Below are positions 29,389 to 40,033 of a stretch of DNA of 64,000 nucleotides, piece by piece. Source of the DNA: JAWKTV01 sp041398905 (GTDB lineage: Bacteria > Planctomycetota > Planctomycetia > Planctomycetales > Planctomycetaceae); contig JAWKTV010000017.1 in the NCBI GenBank assembly GCA_041398905.1, positions 1-64,000 of the forward strand, in the 5' to 3' direction. The notes under the pieces were generated by a model that made no database searches, was not told the origin of the DNA, and saw nothing but the letters and a program-made list of their open reading frames with translations. The translations under genes were made by a program, and so were the position numbers. Position 1 is the first letter of the stretch; the number at the start of each line of letters is the position of its first letter.

Positions 29389-29909
29389 GTGCGGGGCCGG
29401 GGCCGGTCACCAGCGGCGGAATTTGCCAAACGCTGACCCGCTCAAGGCGATTTCGCTGCTTTCGCCTTTCTGCTGACTGCCGGCTTGGCTAAGTTCCGGC
29501 GACTCTCCCCGAAAGTTCGTGGAGAACCTACCCAGTTTCCCTGCCTTTCCAGCCGGTCCCGCCGAGTTCTTCGCCGTGGGTGCCGACCGGAAGTCCCTGT
29601 CTGACTTTTCCCTCCGTGGACGGTTTGGTCGAGGCTTGGTGACGGGCACGCAGGTGCCTCGAACCAGTCTGGACTCTCACCAGGAACCGAGCCGATCAGG
29701 CTCGCCCCCCGTGTGAAACCGCCTGCGGGAATCCTCCTCCCAGCACTGGCATCGTTCGCGGCGGACAGTACGTCCACCGTCGATGCGCGCAGTGTGCGGG
29801 TGAATAGCGGTTTCAACCAGCACGGTCCCGGCACAACCGGGGCCCGTCCCTTGAGGCAGCCTGACCGGTCACGGACGACCGTTTCGGGTTGCACTCTGGA
29901 GGCTATCGG
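29389..29909. other. Non-coding stretch upstream of the adhesin gene
   Basis: 521 bases between argB and the inverse-autotransporter-like gene. ORFs here are short and compositionally biased. I see no tRNA, repeat or clear terminator. The last bases carry TGGAGG, about nine bases before the adhesin ATG. The length suggests a long untranslated leader or regulatory region for that gene. Confidence 0.4.
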
Positions 29910-32900
29910 ATGACATCCTCGAGAGTCCCCCCCTCAGCTCTCTCGATCCTCCGCCGCTCCCGGCTCTGGAGCCTGGCGGTGGCGTGTTCCTGCATGGTTC
30001 GGTCCATCGGCGCGATCGCCGATGACGGGCCCTCAGCGCGGCCGTCGCTCGCCGACGAACTCGCCTCGCAGGACGACACCTGGATCATGACGCCGAACAA
30101 CTCCGGCTCGATCGCCGGCGGGGCGCCGCTGCAGGGCGAGTATGGTCCGACGGATATCGGCTCCTTCGGGGTCAACGCCCGGGCCGGTCACCTCGCCGGG
30201 TCGTCCGTCGGCCGCGTCGATCCGATGACCTACTTCGAGCTTTCCCCCTTCACCACGTTCGACAACGTCTTTCTCGCCGGCGACTTCCGCGTGCTGCGGA
30301 CGAACTCCGGCGAAGTCGCCAGCAGCGCGGGCGTGATCCTCCGTCGCTATCTCCCCCGTCGCAACAGCATCGCCGGCTTCAACGTCTACTTCGACAATGA
30401 TGGCTCCCGCGGACCGACACTGCAGGACATCGGCATCGGCTTTGAGTATCTCACACCCGGCTGGGACTTCCGCCTCAACGGCGTCATTCCGATCAACAAC
30501 ACCACCAAACGGGTGGCGACCGCGCCGATTCGCGGGTCGGAAACGTTCCTCGGGAATCAGCTCTACTTCGATCAACTGACGACACAGATCACCAACTCGG
30601 GCGGTCTGGACATGACCCTGACCGCGCCGCTGCCCGGGCAACTGGCGACGCGGCTCAACCTCGAAGCCTCCGCCGGTGCCTACTACTACGCACCGACCGA
30701 CAGCAACGTGCGTGACTTCATCGGCTGGAAGGCCCGACTCGACACGACGCTCGCCAAACGGCTGCTGCACGGCTTCATCGAAGCCTCCGGCGACCGCGTC
30801 AACGACAACATGGTCGCAATCGGTGTCGACATCAACTACTGGCGTCGTTACGACGACCAGCCTCGCGCCGGCGGGAACTCCTACCACCGCATCAACGAGT
30901 GGGTCCGCCGTAACTGGACGAGCGTCGCCGTCGACGAAGCCTCGATCGCCCAGGACATTCTCGCGACCGACGCCGCCGGAAACGCGTTCTTCTTCGAGCA
31001 CGTCGATTCCAACGCCGCCCCCGGTGGCAACGGCACCTTCGAGAATCCCTTCCGCACACTGCAGCAGGCTCAGGGAACCCCGCCGAACGCTCCCGCCAGC
31101 ATCATCTTCGCCCACGCCGGCAGCGTGTTCAACACGCCGCTGGTCATGAACCCCAACGAGATCATCCTGGGTGAAGGGGCCACGAACACCATCAACACGT
31201 TCGGCATGCCGGGCGGTGTGTTCCTCCCGTCAACCGGCAAGGCGGGCGGCAAGCCAGTCTTCGACAACATCACCGGCACGCCGGTCACCCTCGCCTCCAA
31301 CACCACCTTCGGCGGGTTCGACATCAGCGACACCACCGGCGGTCCCGCCATCCTGGGCGACGGCATCAGCAGTGCGACCCTCTACGACATCAACATCGTC
31401 AACGTCGACGGCGGCGACGGGATCGTGTTCCGCAATGCCGGCGGGACCGTTCGCCTGAACAACGTCAACATGTTCATCGGCAATCCTTCCGATCCCACGA
31501 CGGGTGTCGGAGGTGACAATTTCGTCGTCGAGAACAACAACGCCCGGATCATTTACACCAACAGCACCATCAACAATGCGATCGGCCGCGCGGTCCGGAT
31601 CTCCGATTCCGCCGGCTCGGTCAACATGGGGACCACGCTCGTCAACTCGCGAACGACGACCGGCCTGAATCTCGACCAGGGTGTCCTCGTCGAGAACTCG
31701 TCGACCGATGTCACCTTTGGCCCAATGACCCTGCAGAACGGTTCGATCGACCTCACGAACATCAGCGGCAACGTCACCTTCGTCGACTCGATCGACATCC
31801 GGAACTCGAACAACCCCTTCACGGTGAACGGCTCGACCGGCACCGTGCTCTTCGCTCCGGGTGCTCCGCTGTCGATCATCGATCGCGGCGGCACCGGCGT
31901 CGACCTGCGAAACATCTCCGGACTCTTCCGCTTCGATGACGACATCACCATCACCGGCACCAGCGTCGGCGCCAACGACTTCACCAGCCCCGCGCTCGTC
32001 TGGCAGCAGAATACCGGCCGGTTCCTCGGCAACGGCAATTTCACGGCCGGCACCCAAACCGTCAACTTCGCCACGCAAAGCACCGGTATCCTCATCGGCG
32101 ACCGCCTCGGGCTGCTCGCCAACCAGGCCCCCTCGTCCTTCCGCATGAACGGACAAGTCAACATCTTCAACACCTGGGCGATCGATCCGCTGACCACCGC
32201 GCCAGAATCGGCGATCGAGATTCTCAACGACCCGACGAACGTCACCTTCAACGGCCTCCAGATCGATGGCCGCAACCCGGATGTCGCGGCGCTCGGTGCC
32301 GATTCGGGCGGTATCGAGATCCTCAACACCACCGGCAGCCTCCGCTTCCTCGGTCTCACGCAGATCAACAACGAGCCGATCGATCCGTTCGATCCGCTGT
32401 TCAACCTCCCCTCGGCCGAGTCCGCCCTCGAAGCGACCGGCGCGACCGGGCCGATCTACTTCGAGAACCTCACCATCGCCGACGCCACCGAGAACGCCTT
32501 CCTTGAACCGGCGGTCTTCATGTTCGGTAACGGCGACATCACCTTCGATGAACTCAACGTGGTCTTTACCGGCGGCGGGGCGTTCACCACACCGGCAGTG
32601 CATATCGAGCAGAACGGTATCGTCACGGCCCGTGGCGGTACGCTCACCGGCATCGCGGCCCGTGCCATCAACCTCATCGACAACCAGGAGATCGCCTGGA
32701 CCTCGGACACCATCAACGCCGCCAACGACCAATTCGGTATCTTCGTCAGCGGTCAGCCGGGTCACTTCGTGGTCCGTGGCCGGGGTGCCGCCGGCAGCGG
32801 CGGCCTCATCACCGGGATGAACGTGCGGAACGCTCCGCAGATCGCCGACTACGGTGCCTTCTTCGACTTCACCGGCGAAGACCCGACCGACACGGACAAC

Positions 32901-34034
32901 TTCGTCGTCCTGCAGGACATGGTGTTCTCCGGGGCGAACGACCGGGCGATCGCGGTGGTGAACGCGAACCGCTTCGAGCTGAATAACAGCACGGTCACAA
33001 CGACGACGGGTATCGGTGTCGGTCCGACCGCCAGTGCGGCTGTCGCGCTCGAAGACGTGATCAACGTCAGCATCGCCGACTCGGTGTTCACGAGCAACAC
33101 CAACGAAGACGTGCTGGCGACGATCGCGATCTCGCCGGCCGCGACGGTCTTCAACTACCAGTTCCTCCGCAACCGCTTCGACGATGGTGCCGCCACCTCG
33201 ACCGGCTCGAACATGGTCACCATCGACAACTTCGGCGGGGCGGGCAGCAATCTGCTCAACCTGCTGGTGCAGGACAACGGTGGTCCGACCTCGGGTGTGA
33301 TCGGCTTCAATTCCAGCCGTACCAACGCCGCCCTCACCGACACCGGATCGCTCACCGACTCCTCGGCCCTGGGCGTTCGCTGGAACGGTGCCCTCAACGC
33401 GGTCATCGAACGCAACAGCTTCGCCCTGTTGGGTGGTCAGGGGCAAGAGGGTGTCGAGATCGTCACTGGCGATGCGTCCGCCCTGACACGGGTAACCTTC
33501 CGTCAGAACACGCTCGTCACCAACGAGCCAGCCACGGGTGCCACCTTGACCAATCCCTGGGCGATCGGTGCCAAGTTCGACTTCGCCGGTCCCGCCGAGC
33601 TGAACATCATCGAGAACGGCTTGATCAACACGCCGGGCCAGCCGTTCACCGGCTTCCGGCTCGCCGGCCCCGCCAGCGAAGCCTTCCGCGTGACGCTCCG
33701 CAGCGCGGGCAACCTCGTTCGCCTCCGCGGCAACGACATCGATCTCGCGGGTGACGACTCAGTCGGCTTCAACATCCCGTTCGTTGGCGGCAACACGCAG
33801 TTCGAGATCAACCGCAACGTCATTACGCACAACGTCAACAACATCGCCTCCGGGCCGGGTGAAGATGGCTTCCGCTTCGGACCGGTGTTCGGGACGGCGT
33901 TCTTCAGCGGGACCGACTTCAACACCGTCGAGTACCTCGCGGGAATCGACAACTTCTCGAACCCCTTCCCGAGTCCGTTCATCGGAGCACACCAGGGCTT
34001 CTTCTTCCTGAACGGACAGCGGGTGCCGCAGTAG
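29910..34034 (+). CDS. Inverse-autotransporter-like outer-membrane protein with beta-helix passenger
   Basis: About 1374 residues from the ATG at 29910, after TGGAGG. An N-terminal signal peptide ends near GAIADDGP. Residues about 85-325 look like the N-terminal beta-barrel of inverse autotransporters (intimin/invasin type): TTFDNVFLAGDFRVLRTNSG, VILRRYLPRRNSIAGFNVYF, IGIGFEYLTPGWDFRLNGVI and KRLLHGFIEASGDRVNDNMV. A linker with NGTFENPFRTLQQAQ starts a long right-handed beta-helix passenger (about 370-1360). It is rich in Asn, Thr, Gly and Asp, with recurring short strands such as GPIYFENLTIADATENAF. There is no C-terminal anchor. Likely a surface adhesin or stalk protein. The gene is intact despite its length. 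Confidence 0.8.
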   Translation: MTSSRVPPSALSILRRSRLWSLAVACSCMVRSIGAIADDGPSARPSLADELASQDDTWIMTPNNSGSIAGGAPLQGEYGPTDIGSFGVNARAGHLAGSSVGRVDPMTYFELSPFTTFDNVFLAGDFRVLRTNSGEVASSAGVILRRYLPRRNSIAGFNVYFDNDGSRGPTLQDIGIGFEYLTPGWDFRLNGVIPINNTTKRVATAPIRGSETFLGNQLYFDQLTTQITNSGGLDMTLTAPLPGQLATRLNLEASAGAYYYAPTDSNVRDFIGWKARLDTTLAKRLLHGFIEASGDRVNDNMVAIGVDINYWRRYDDQPRAGGNSYHRINEWVRRNWTSVAVDEASIAQDILATDAAGNAFFFEHVDSNAAPGGNGTFENPFRTLQQAQGTPPNAPASIIFAHAGSVFNTPLVMNPNEIILGEGATNTINTFGMPGGVFLPSTGKAGGKPVFDNITGTPVTLASNTTFGGFDISDTTGGPAILGDGISSATLYDINIVNVDGGDGIVFRNAGGTVRLNNVNMFIGNPSDPTTGVGGDNFVVENNNARIIYTNSTINNAIGRAVRISDSAGSVNMGTTLVNSRTTTGLNLDQGVLVENSSTDVTFGPMTLQNGSIDLTNISGNVTFVDSIDIRNSNNPFTVNGSTGTVLFAPGAPLSIIDRGGTGVDLRNISGLFRFDDDITITGTSVGANDFTSPALVWQQNTGRFLGNGNFTAGTQTVNFATQSTGILIGDRLGLLANQAPSSFRMNGQVNIFNTWAIDPLTTAPESAIEILNDPTNVTFNGLQIDGRNPDVAALGADSGGIEILNTTGSLRFLGLTQINNEPIDPFDPLFNLPSAESALEATGATGPIYFENLTIADATENAFLEPAVFMFGNGDITFDELNVVFTGGGAFTTPAVHIEQNGIVTARGGTLTGIAARAINLIDNQEIAWTSDTINAANDQFGIFVSGQPGHFVVRGRGAAGSGGLITGMNVRNAPQIADYGAFFDFTGEDPTDTDNFVVLQDMVFSGANDRAIAVVNANRFELNNSTVTTTTGIGVGPTASAAVALEDVINVSIADSVFTSNTNEDVLATIAISPAATVFNYQFLRNRFDDGAATSTGSNMVTIDNFGGAGSNLLNLLVQDNGGPTSGVIGFNSSRTNAALTDTGSLTDSSALGVRWNGALNAVIERNSFALLGGQGQEGVEIVTGDASALTRVTFRQNTLVTNEPATGATLTNPWAIGAKFDFAGPAELNIIENGLINTPGQPFTGFRLAGPASEAFRVTLRSAGNLVRLRGNDIDLAGDDSVGFNIPFVGGNTQFEINRNVITHNVNNIASGPGEDGFRFGPVFGTAFFSGTDFNTVEYLAGIDNFSNPFPSPFIGAHQGFFFLNGQRVPQ

Positions 34035-34223
34035 TCATCCGGTGGATTCTGAAACCGGGCGGCGGACCTCGCAGCCATCTTGACACGAATTCCCATCTCG
34101 ACCTAGTTTACGCCGTCGAGTTCCGGTCCGCAGGCGGGTCACGAGACCTGTCACGCCTCGAAACCCCGGAACCGATCCCACCGGCCACGGACGGCCTCCC
34201 CACTTCGCGAATGGAGTCGCGGC

Positions 34224-35444
34224 ATGTCGCATGCAATCCTGCCACTTCGTGCTCCTGCTGAGCCAGTCAATACTCCGGTCCCGATGATCGATCTCGTCGA
34301 GCAGTACGAGGCGATTCGTGACGACATCCAGGCAGCCGTCCAGCCGGTCTTTGACACGCAGCGGTTCATCCTGGGCGAAGAAGTCGCCGAGTTCGAGCGG
34401 GAGATGGAACAGTACTGCGACGCGCACCACGCCATCGGCTGCGCGTCGGGCACCGATGCCCTGATTCTCGCCCTCCGGGCACTCGACATTGGGCCGGGCG
34501 ACGAAGTCATCACGACGCCGTTCAGCTTCTTCGCGACCGCCAGTTGCATCAGCCGTGTCGGTGCGACTCCGGTCTTCGCGGACATCGACCCGGTCACCTT
34601 CAACATCGCCCCGCAGGCGATTGAAGCGGCGATCACCCCGCGAACCAGAGCGATCATCCCGGTGCACCTGTTCGGCCAGTGCGCCGAGATGGAACCGATC
34701 TGGCGTCTCGCGGTGCAGCACGAACTCGCGGTCATCGAGGATGCGGCACAGGCGATCGGCGCGGGCTATCGCGGCCGCCGGGCCGGCGTGCTGGGGAACA
34801 TCTCCTGCTTCAGCTTCTTCCCGACGAAGAACCTCGGCGGTGCGGGCGACGGCGGGCTGATGACCACGGACGACCCCGACCTCGCCGCGCGGCTCCGACG
34901 CCTGCGCGTGCATGGCGACGCCGGTCGCTACGAACACCTTGATCTCGGCATGAACAGCCGTCTCGACGCCATTCAGGCCGCGGTGCTGCGAGTGAAGTTG
35001 CGGCACCTCGACTCCTGGACCAGCCTGCGACAGCAGAATGCGTCGCGCTACCAGCGGTGGCTCAGCGAGGCGGGTCTCACCGACCTCCTGCGGATGCCGC
35101 AGGCACTGCCCGATCGCGATCACGTCTGGAACCAGTTCTGCGTCCGCGTCGCGGATGGCCAGCGGGATGCCGTGCTGACTGGCCTGCAGGAACGTCAGGT
35201 CGGCTGTGCCGTCTACTATCCCAAGCCGTTGCACCTGCAACCCTGCTTCGCGCACCTCGGTTATCAGGCCGGGCAGTTCCCCGAGTCGGAACGCCTCGCG
35301 GGCGACATTCTCGCCTTGCCGATCTATCCCGAGCTGGGTGAAGCACGTCAGCATCGCGTGGTGGAAGCCCTGTGCGATGTCGCCAGCGAACTCCGCAAGT
35401 CCCGCACCCTGCCGTTCTCGACCGAAGAGCGTCGCGCGGCCTGA
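34224..35444 (+). CDS. DegT/DnrJ/EryC1/StrS-family sugar aminotransferase
   Basis: A PLP-dependent aminotransferase that makes amino sugars for surface polysaccharides, 406 residues. GGAG lies about eight bases before the ATG at 34224. Motifs: VPMIDLVEQYEAIRDDI, AIGCASGTDALILALRAL, GDEVITTPFSFFATASCI, VHLFGQCAEM, VIEDAAQAIGAGYRGRRAG and the Schiff-base Lys in FSFFPTKNLGGAGDGGL. The C-terminal NSRLDAIQAAVLRVKLRHL and VYYPKPLHLQP are typical. The exact nucleotide-sugar substrate is not readable. It follows the adhesin by 189 bases, and a perfect hairpin terminator lies 51 bases after its stop. Confidence 0.92.
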   Translation: MSHAILPLRAPAEPVNTPVPMIDLVEQYEAIRDDIQAAVQPVFDTQRFILGEEVAEFEREMEQYCDAHHAIGCASGTDALILALRALDIGPGDEVITTPFSFFATASCISRVGATPVFADIDPVTFNIAPQAIEAAITPRTRAIIPVHLFGQCAEMEPIWRLAVQHELAVIEDAAQAIGAGYRGRRAGVLGNISCFSFFPTKNLGGAGDGGLMTTDDPDLAARLRRLRVHGDAGRYEHLDLGMNSRLDAIQAAVLRVKLRHLDSWTSLRQQNASRYQRWLSEAGLTDLLRMPQALPDRDHVWNQFCVRVADGQRDAVLTGLQERQVGCAVYYPKPLHLQPCFAHLGYQAGQFPESERLAGDILALPIYPELGEARQHRVVEALCDVASELRKSRTLPFSTEERRAA

Positions 35445-35495
35445 GAGGCCCCGCACGTTCGATCGACCAGCGTCCCGAAGAACCTGACTCCCCGA

Positions 35496-35522
35496 CCAGC
35501 CCGCCACCCGGCGGGCTGGTTT
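35496..35522 (+). terminator. Rho-independent terminator
   Basis: A perfect 10-bp stem, CCAGCCCGCC (35496-35505) with GGCGGGCTGG (35510-35519), with a four-base loop ACCC and a short T tract after it. It ends the aminotransferase gene and directly abuts the stop of the convergent methyltransferase gene, so it may serve both strands. Confidence 0.85.
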
Positions 35523-36298
35523 CATTCCGGGGGCAGCTTCTCGAAGATGATCACATGCTGCCACGGCAGCGTGTGATTCGTCTCCAGCCAGCGAAGCCCA
35601 TGTTCGGGCAGTTCGGCCTCACGGCGAACCTGCGCCTCGCTCATCTTGTGGACCAGCTTGATCGGCACCGCGCGGTCCTCCTTGCGGTACTCGACGAACG
35701 CGACCCGCCCGCCCGGCTTAAGCGACTGACTGATATTGCTCAGCATCTCGTAGGGAAACTCGAACTCGTGGTAGACGTCGACCATGACCACCAGGTCAGC
35801 GGTCCCCGGCTTCAGGCCGGGTGAGTCGACTTCGCCAAGCACGGGGTCAATGTTGCGGATGCCCGCGAGCCGGCTGCGAGCCACGAGAGCGTCGAGCATC
35901 TCCTGCTGGATGTCGACCGCCAGCACCAGACCATCATCGCCGACTTTCTGAGCGATCAATCGGCTGATGACACCAGAGCCCGCGCCGATGTCGGCGACGA
36001 CCATGCCCGGCTCAAGCTTCAGCGCCTCGATCAGCAGCGTCAGCCGCTCTTCCTGCTCACGTTCCGGCCGCTCCAGCCAGTTGATCGCCTGATGCCCCAT
36101 GACGTAGGCGATCTCCCGGCCGAGATAGAACTTGCCAATCCCGTTCGGATCGTGCTCGGTTCGATGCTCGTAACGATCGACGACTGCGGCGGCCGGCTGC
36201 GTCGGCGCGGCGGGTGGATCGTCCGCGACACATAACCGGGCCGCTCCCACACAGGCCACGGCGAACAAGACCAGACCACCTCTCCGCGAACTCGTCAT
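35522..36298 (-). CDS. Exported SAM-dependent methyltransferase-fold protein
   Basis: A 258-residue protein with a signal peptide (LVLFAVACVGAARLCVADDP) followed by a class I methyltransferase domain: GMVVADIGAGSGVISRLIA (SAM-binding motif I), LVLAVDIQQEMLDAL (motif II), TADLVVMVDVYHEFEFPYEM and LKPGGRVAFVEYRKED. The N-terminal block IGKFYLGREIAYVMGHQAIN is typical of a planctomycete/proteobacterial subset of such exported proteins. How SAM would reach the periplasm is unclear, so the activity is uncertain even though the fold is clear. It converges on the aminotransferase. Confidence 0.85.
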   Translation of the reverse strand: MTSSRRGGLVLFAVACVGAARLCVADDPPAAPTQPAAAVVDRYEHRTEHDPNGIGKFYLGREIAYVMGHQAINWLERPEREQEERLTLLIEALKLEPGMVVADIGAGSGVISRLIAQKVGDDGLVLAVDIQQEMLDALVARSRLAGIRNIDPVLGEVDSPGLKPGTADLVVMVDVYHEFEFPYEMLSNISQSLKPGGRVAFVEYRKEDRAVPIKLVHKMSEAQVRREAELPEHGLRWLETNHTLPWQHVIIFEKLPPE

Positions 36299-36709
36299 CA
36301 GAGAACTCCATTGCGGCTGCCAGCCAGGGCGACCCAGGTGACGGACGGGGAAAAGTGCGGGCCAGCCTGGATGCCTTACCGACTGGTTGACGCGAAACGG
36401 GCTGTCGATGCGTCAAGTGTTGCGCGGCTTCAGGTTTCACCGCACATGCAGGAAGCGGTGCTTCCACTGCGAAGTGTACTCGGCCGACATCCAGCTTTCA
36501 GCCCCGCGGCAGCCATGATTGAGAGGCTGCGAGCATGTCCCCTCATCGTCCAAATTCTGGCTTCCTTATGGACTTATCAGGCTTTGCTGGGTAAACCGTA
36601 GGGAACAGAACTATGCGAAGCCGCCGTTCTAATGGCATGCCGCCTGCGGAGCGCGCGGCGATGGTCGCGCTTGCGACACCCCTCTCTTTCGCCCTGCGAG
36701 TGAACTGTG
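36299..36709. promoter_or_regulatory. Divergent region before the 36.7-47.5 kb operon
   Basis: 411 bases between the divergent methyltransferase and the large membrane-protein operon. It should hold both promoters. It is locally AT-richer near 36540-36610 (ATTCTGGCTTCCTTATGGAC). Only short, low-quality ORFs are present. GCGAG precedes the operon's first ATG by about ten bases. I find no convincing -35/-10 pair by eye. Confidence 0.4.
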
Positions 36710-39700
36710 ATGGCTCAACATCCCGCGACGCAGTTGCATATTCCGGAGTCACTGCGGCAGAAGATCCTCGAATTCCGCCGGCGGCTCTGGACGATCAAGT
36801 TGCTCGAAGCGGTCGCCGGTGCGGCGATCGGCGTGCTGGTCGGTTACCTGCTGGTTTATGCGATCGACCGGGTCGTTGATACGCCGCGCGTGGCCCGCTG
36901 GATGATCTTTGGCGGAGCGATCGTCACCTGCGCACTGATCCCGCTGGCCCTCGAACGATGGGTTTGGCGCCGCCGTCGGCTCGATCAGCTCGCGCTCTTG
37001 TTGAGCAAGACGCAGCCGACCATTGGCGATCAGTTGCTGGGCATCATCGAACTCGCCGACAGCACCTCCGAGCAGCAGCGGTCTCCCGAGCTGGTGCGAG
37101 CGGCGATCGAGCAGGTGTCGCAGGCGGCCGAGAAGCGTGATTTCAGCGGAGCGGTTCCCCGGCCGCGCCATAAGCAGCGGGCGCTGACGGCCGGGCTGCT
37201 GGCGGCTGCGGCGATCGCGTTGCTGGTGATGACGGCGGCTGCGGCCCGCAATGCCTGGGCCCGCTTTCTCGCCCCCTGGGGCGATACGCCGCGTTACACG
37301 TTCGCGGCCATCGAGCCACTGCCTGAGAAGCTGATCGTGCCGCACGGCGAGCCGGTCGATCTGCCGATTCGCCTGCGGGGCGACGCCGAGTGGCGACCCG
37401 ACAGCGCGTCGGTCCATCTGGGCTCGCAGGGGGAGCTGACCGCGCCGCTCACCAACGGCGGCTACGAGTTCGCGCTCCCGGGCCAACTGTCTCCGGGCAA
37501 GTTTTCGCTAAGGGTTGGTGACTACTCGGCCGAGCTGCCGGTCGAACCGATGCACCGCCCCGAACTGACGGGGCTCTCCGCACGCATTCAATTGCCGGAC
37601 TACCTGGAACGCACAAAGCCGCTCGAGCGGGACATCCGGGGCGGAACGCTGTCGATCGTCAAAGGGAGTCAGGCCGAGTTCACCGCGACGATCTCCCGTC
37701 CGCTGACCGCCGCCGCGGTCGGGTCTGACAAGCGTGAACCGTCGGGTGACAAGTTTTCGACGGCGGCTGTCCCGGTCAACGACGCGGCGCGCCTCGCGCT
37801 CGACTGGACCGATCTGCACGGTCTGGGGCCGGCCGAGCCGTTCGGCCTGGCAATCATCGGCACCGACGACGAAGCTCCTTCGGTCATCTGTGAAAACCTG
37901 CCCCGTCAACGGGTGCTGCTCGACAGTGAAATCCTGAGCTTCACGGTGCGGGCGCGCGACGACTTTGGCGTTCGCCGCGTCGGCATCGAATGGGAAGGAC
38001 TCGACAAGAAGTTCACCAACCCCGCGCAGGGGGAAACGCTGCTGGGGGCCGGCGGATCGGAAGCCGACTTCCTCGAACTCGCCGCTACGTTCTCGGCGAA
38101 GTCGCTCGGTATCGAGCCTCAGCCGGTCGGCGTGCGGGTGTTCGTCGAGGACTACCTGCCGGGCCGCGAACGGGTCTATTCGCCAGTTTGCATCTTTGAG
38201 ATTCTGAACGCCGAAGACCACGCCATCTGGGTGACGGCGATGCTGAGCCGCTGGCAGCGGATGTCGCTCGATGTCCGCGATCGCGAGTTGCAGTTGCATG
38301 AGACGAACAAGGCGTTGCGGGAACTGTCGGCCGAAGAACTCGACCAGCCGGAAACTCGTCAGCAGATTGAACAGCAGGCCGCCGCCGAGCGTGCGAACGG
38401 TCGCCGACTGGGTGGACTGGTGCAATCGGGTGAGGAACTGCTCGCGCAGGCGATGCGGAACCCGGAAATCGGCGTTGGCCACCTCGATCGCTGGGCGGAG
38501 ATGATGCAGATTCTGAAGGACATCTCGGGCAACCGGATGCCTTCGGTCGCCGACCTGCTGAAGGAGGGGGCGAACGCTCCGCAAGTGGCGCAGAAGTCAC
38601 CGAGCAACAACGCGCCAAAGGCGGGTCAGAACCGGGCCAACGTCGCGGGTACGAACCCGGCGGAGAACAAGGACGAACCACGCCCGCCGACGCAAGTGCC
38701 AACGATCTCGGATGTCGAGTCGACGCACCACAAGCCGGAGAACGGCGCCCCGCAGGACCCGCAGGAGAAGAAGCCGTCGACGCCGACGTTGCGGCTGCCA
38801 AGCACGATGCTCGCCGGCACCGGCAAGCCAAAGCCTGGGGACAAGCCGCCCGCTTCGGAGAAGGTCGACGAAGCGGTGGAGGCGCAGGCCGACCTGCTGG
38901 CGGAATTCGAGAAGGTGGCGGACGAGTTGAACGAACTGCTGGCGAACCTGGAAGGGAGCACGCTGGTGAAGCGGCTCAAGGCGGCTTCGCGCAAGCAACA
39001 GCAGGTGTCGAGCAGTCTCGCGTCCGTCGCGGCGGACTCCTTCGGAGTCCCGCCCCGTTCACGGCGTGACCTGGCGGCGCCGTTCGAGGAACTGGCCGAG
39101 ACGGAATACAAGAGCAGTCAGGAAGCGTCGTACATCATGGACGATATGGCGGCGTACTTCGATCGCAGTCGGTACACCCGCTTCAAGGTCGTGCTCGACG
39201 ACATGCGAAAGCAGGATGTTACGGCCGGGCTCCGTTCGCTCGGTGACGATCTGAAGTCCGGAGAACGGTCTGGCGATCGCCCAGGCGGAGTACTGGAGCG
39301 AGAACTTCGACCGCTGGGCCGAAGATCTGGTTGAAGTCTGCAAGTCGGGCCAATGCCCCGGCTGCAAGTCGAAGGGGAGCCTGCCGCCGTCGATCGTGCT
39401 CGAAGTGCTGCAGATTCTGGAAGGCGAGATCAACCTGCGGGAGGAGACTCGCGTCGCCGAGCAGGCCCGCCCGGCGGTTGAAAGTGAAGTCCACCAGCAG
39501 TCTGCGAACCGGCTCTCGGAATCGCAGGACACGCTGCGCCAGCGGGTGGACGATGTCGTCGTACGGATCAAGGAACTCCCCGACGCGGAGGAGAACTTCG
39601 GCAAGGAGTTGCAATTGCTCGCCGCAGTGTCCGGGGTGATGACCGATGCGACGGCGATCCTCGCCAGCCCGGAGACCGGCGCGCCGGCCGTCGCGGCCGA

Positions 39701-39965
39701 GACCGAGGCGATCGAACTGCTGTTGCAGTCGAAACGGTTCAACCCCAACGGCGGCGGAGGAGGGGGCTCCAGTCCGGGTGGTGGCGGCGGCGGAGACACC
39801 GAAACTCCCGCGCTGGCACTGGTCGGCAGCGGCGTGAACGAGAAAGAGGTCCGCGAAAGTCGCGACCCCGAGCAGGCGACTGGCACCGGCGGCGCCGTGC
39901 TGCCCGAAGAGTTCCGCGCAGGCCTCGATCGCTACTTCGACGCGTTCGAAGCGAATGCTGAGTAG
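36710..39965 (+). CDS. DUF4175-like large membrane protein (frameshifted)
   Basis: First gene of a seven-gene operon. An N-terminal part of about 190 residues has three hydrophobic segments (AVAGAAIGVLVGYLLVYAI, WMIFGGAIVTCALIPLAL, GLLAAAAIALLVMTAAAA). A large extracytoplasmic region follows, with beta-sandwich-like segments (LSARIQLPDYLERTKPLE, DDFGVRRVGIEWEGLDKK). A Pro/Lys/Asn-rich linker comes next (about 620-700), then long helices (AQADLLAEFEKVADELNELL). At about 39255 the frame shifts; the next frame continues GLAIAQAEYWSENFDRWAED, then a cysteine cluster CKSGQCPGCKSK and more coiled coil to 39965. Total about 1085 residues. DUF4175 proteins are of unknown function. The ATG at 36710 is preferred over the GTG at 36707. 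Confidence 0.75.
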
Positions 39966-40033
39966 CCGTTCCCGGCTGGCTGGGCGTTCGCGGGGGGGAC
40001 CAAGCGGGGACGAGTTTCGGGGAGTCATGGGCG

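Noticed and set aside
31230..33446. 738-residue ORF opposite the adhesin gene
   Set aside because: Asp/Val/Arg-rich antisense frame produced by the repetitive passenger codons; no start signal or domain.
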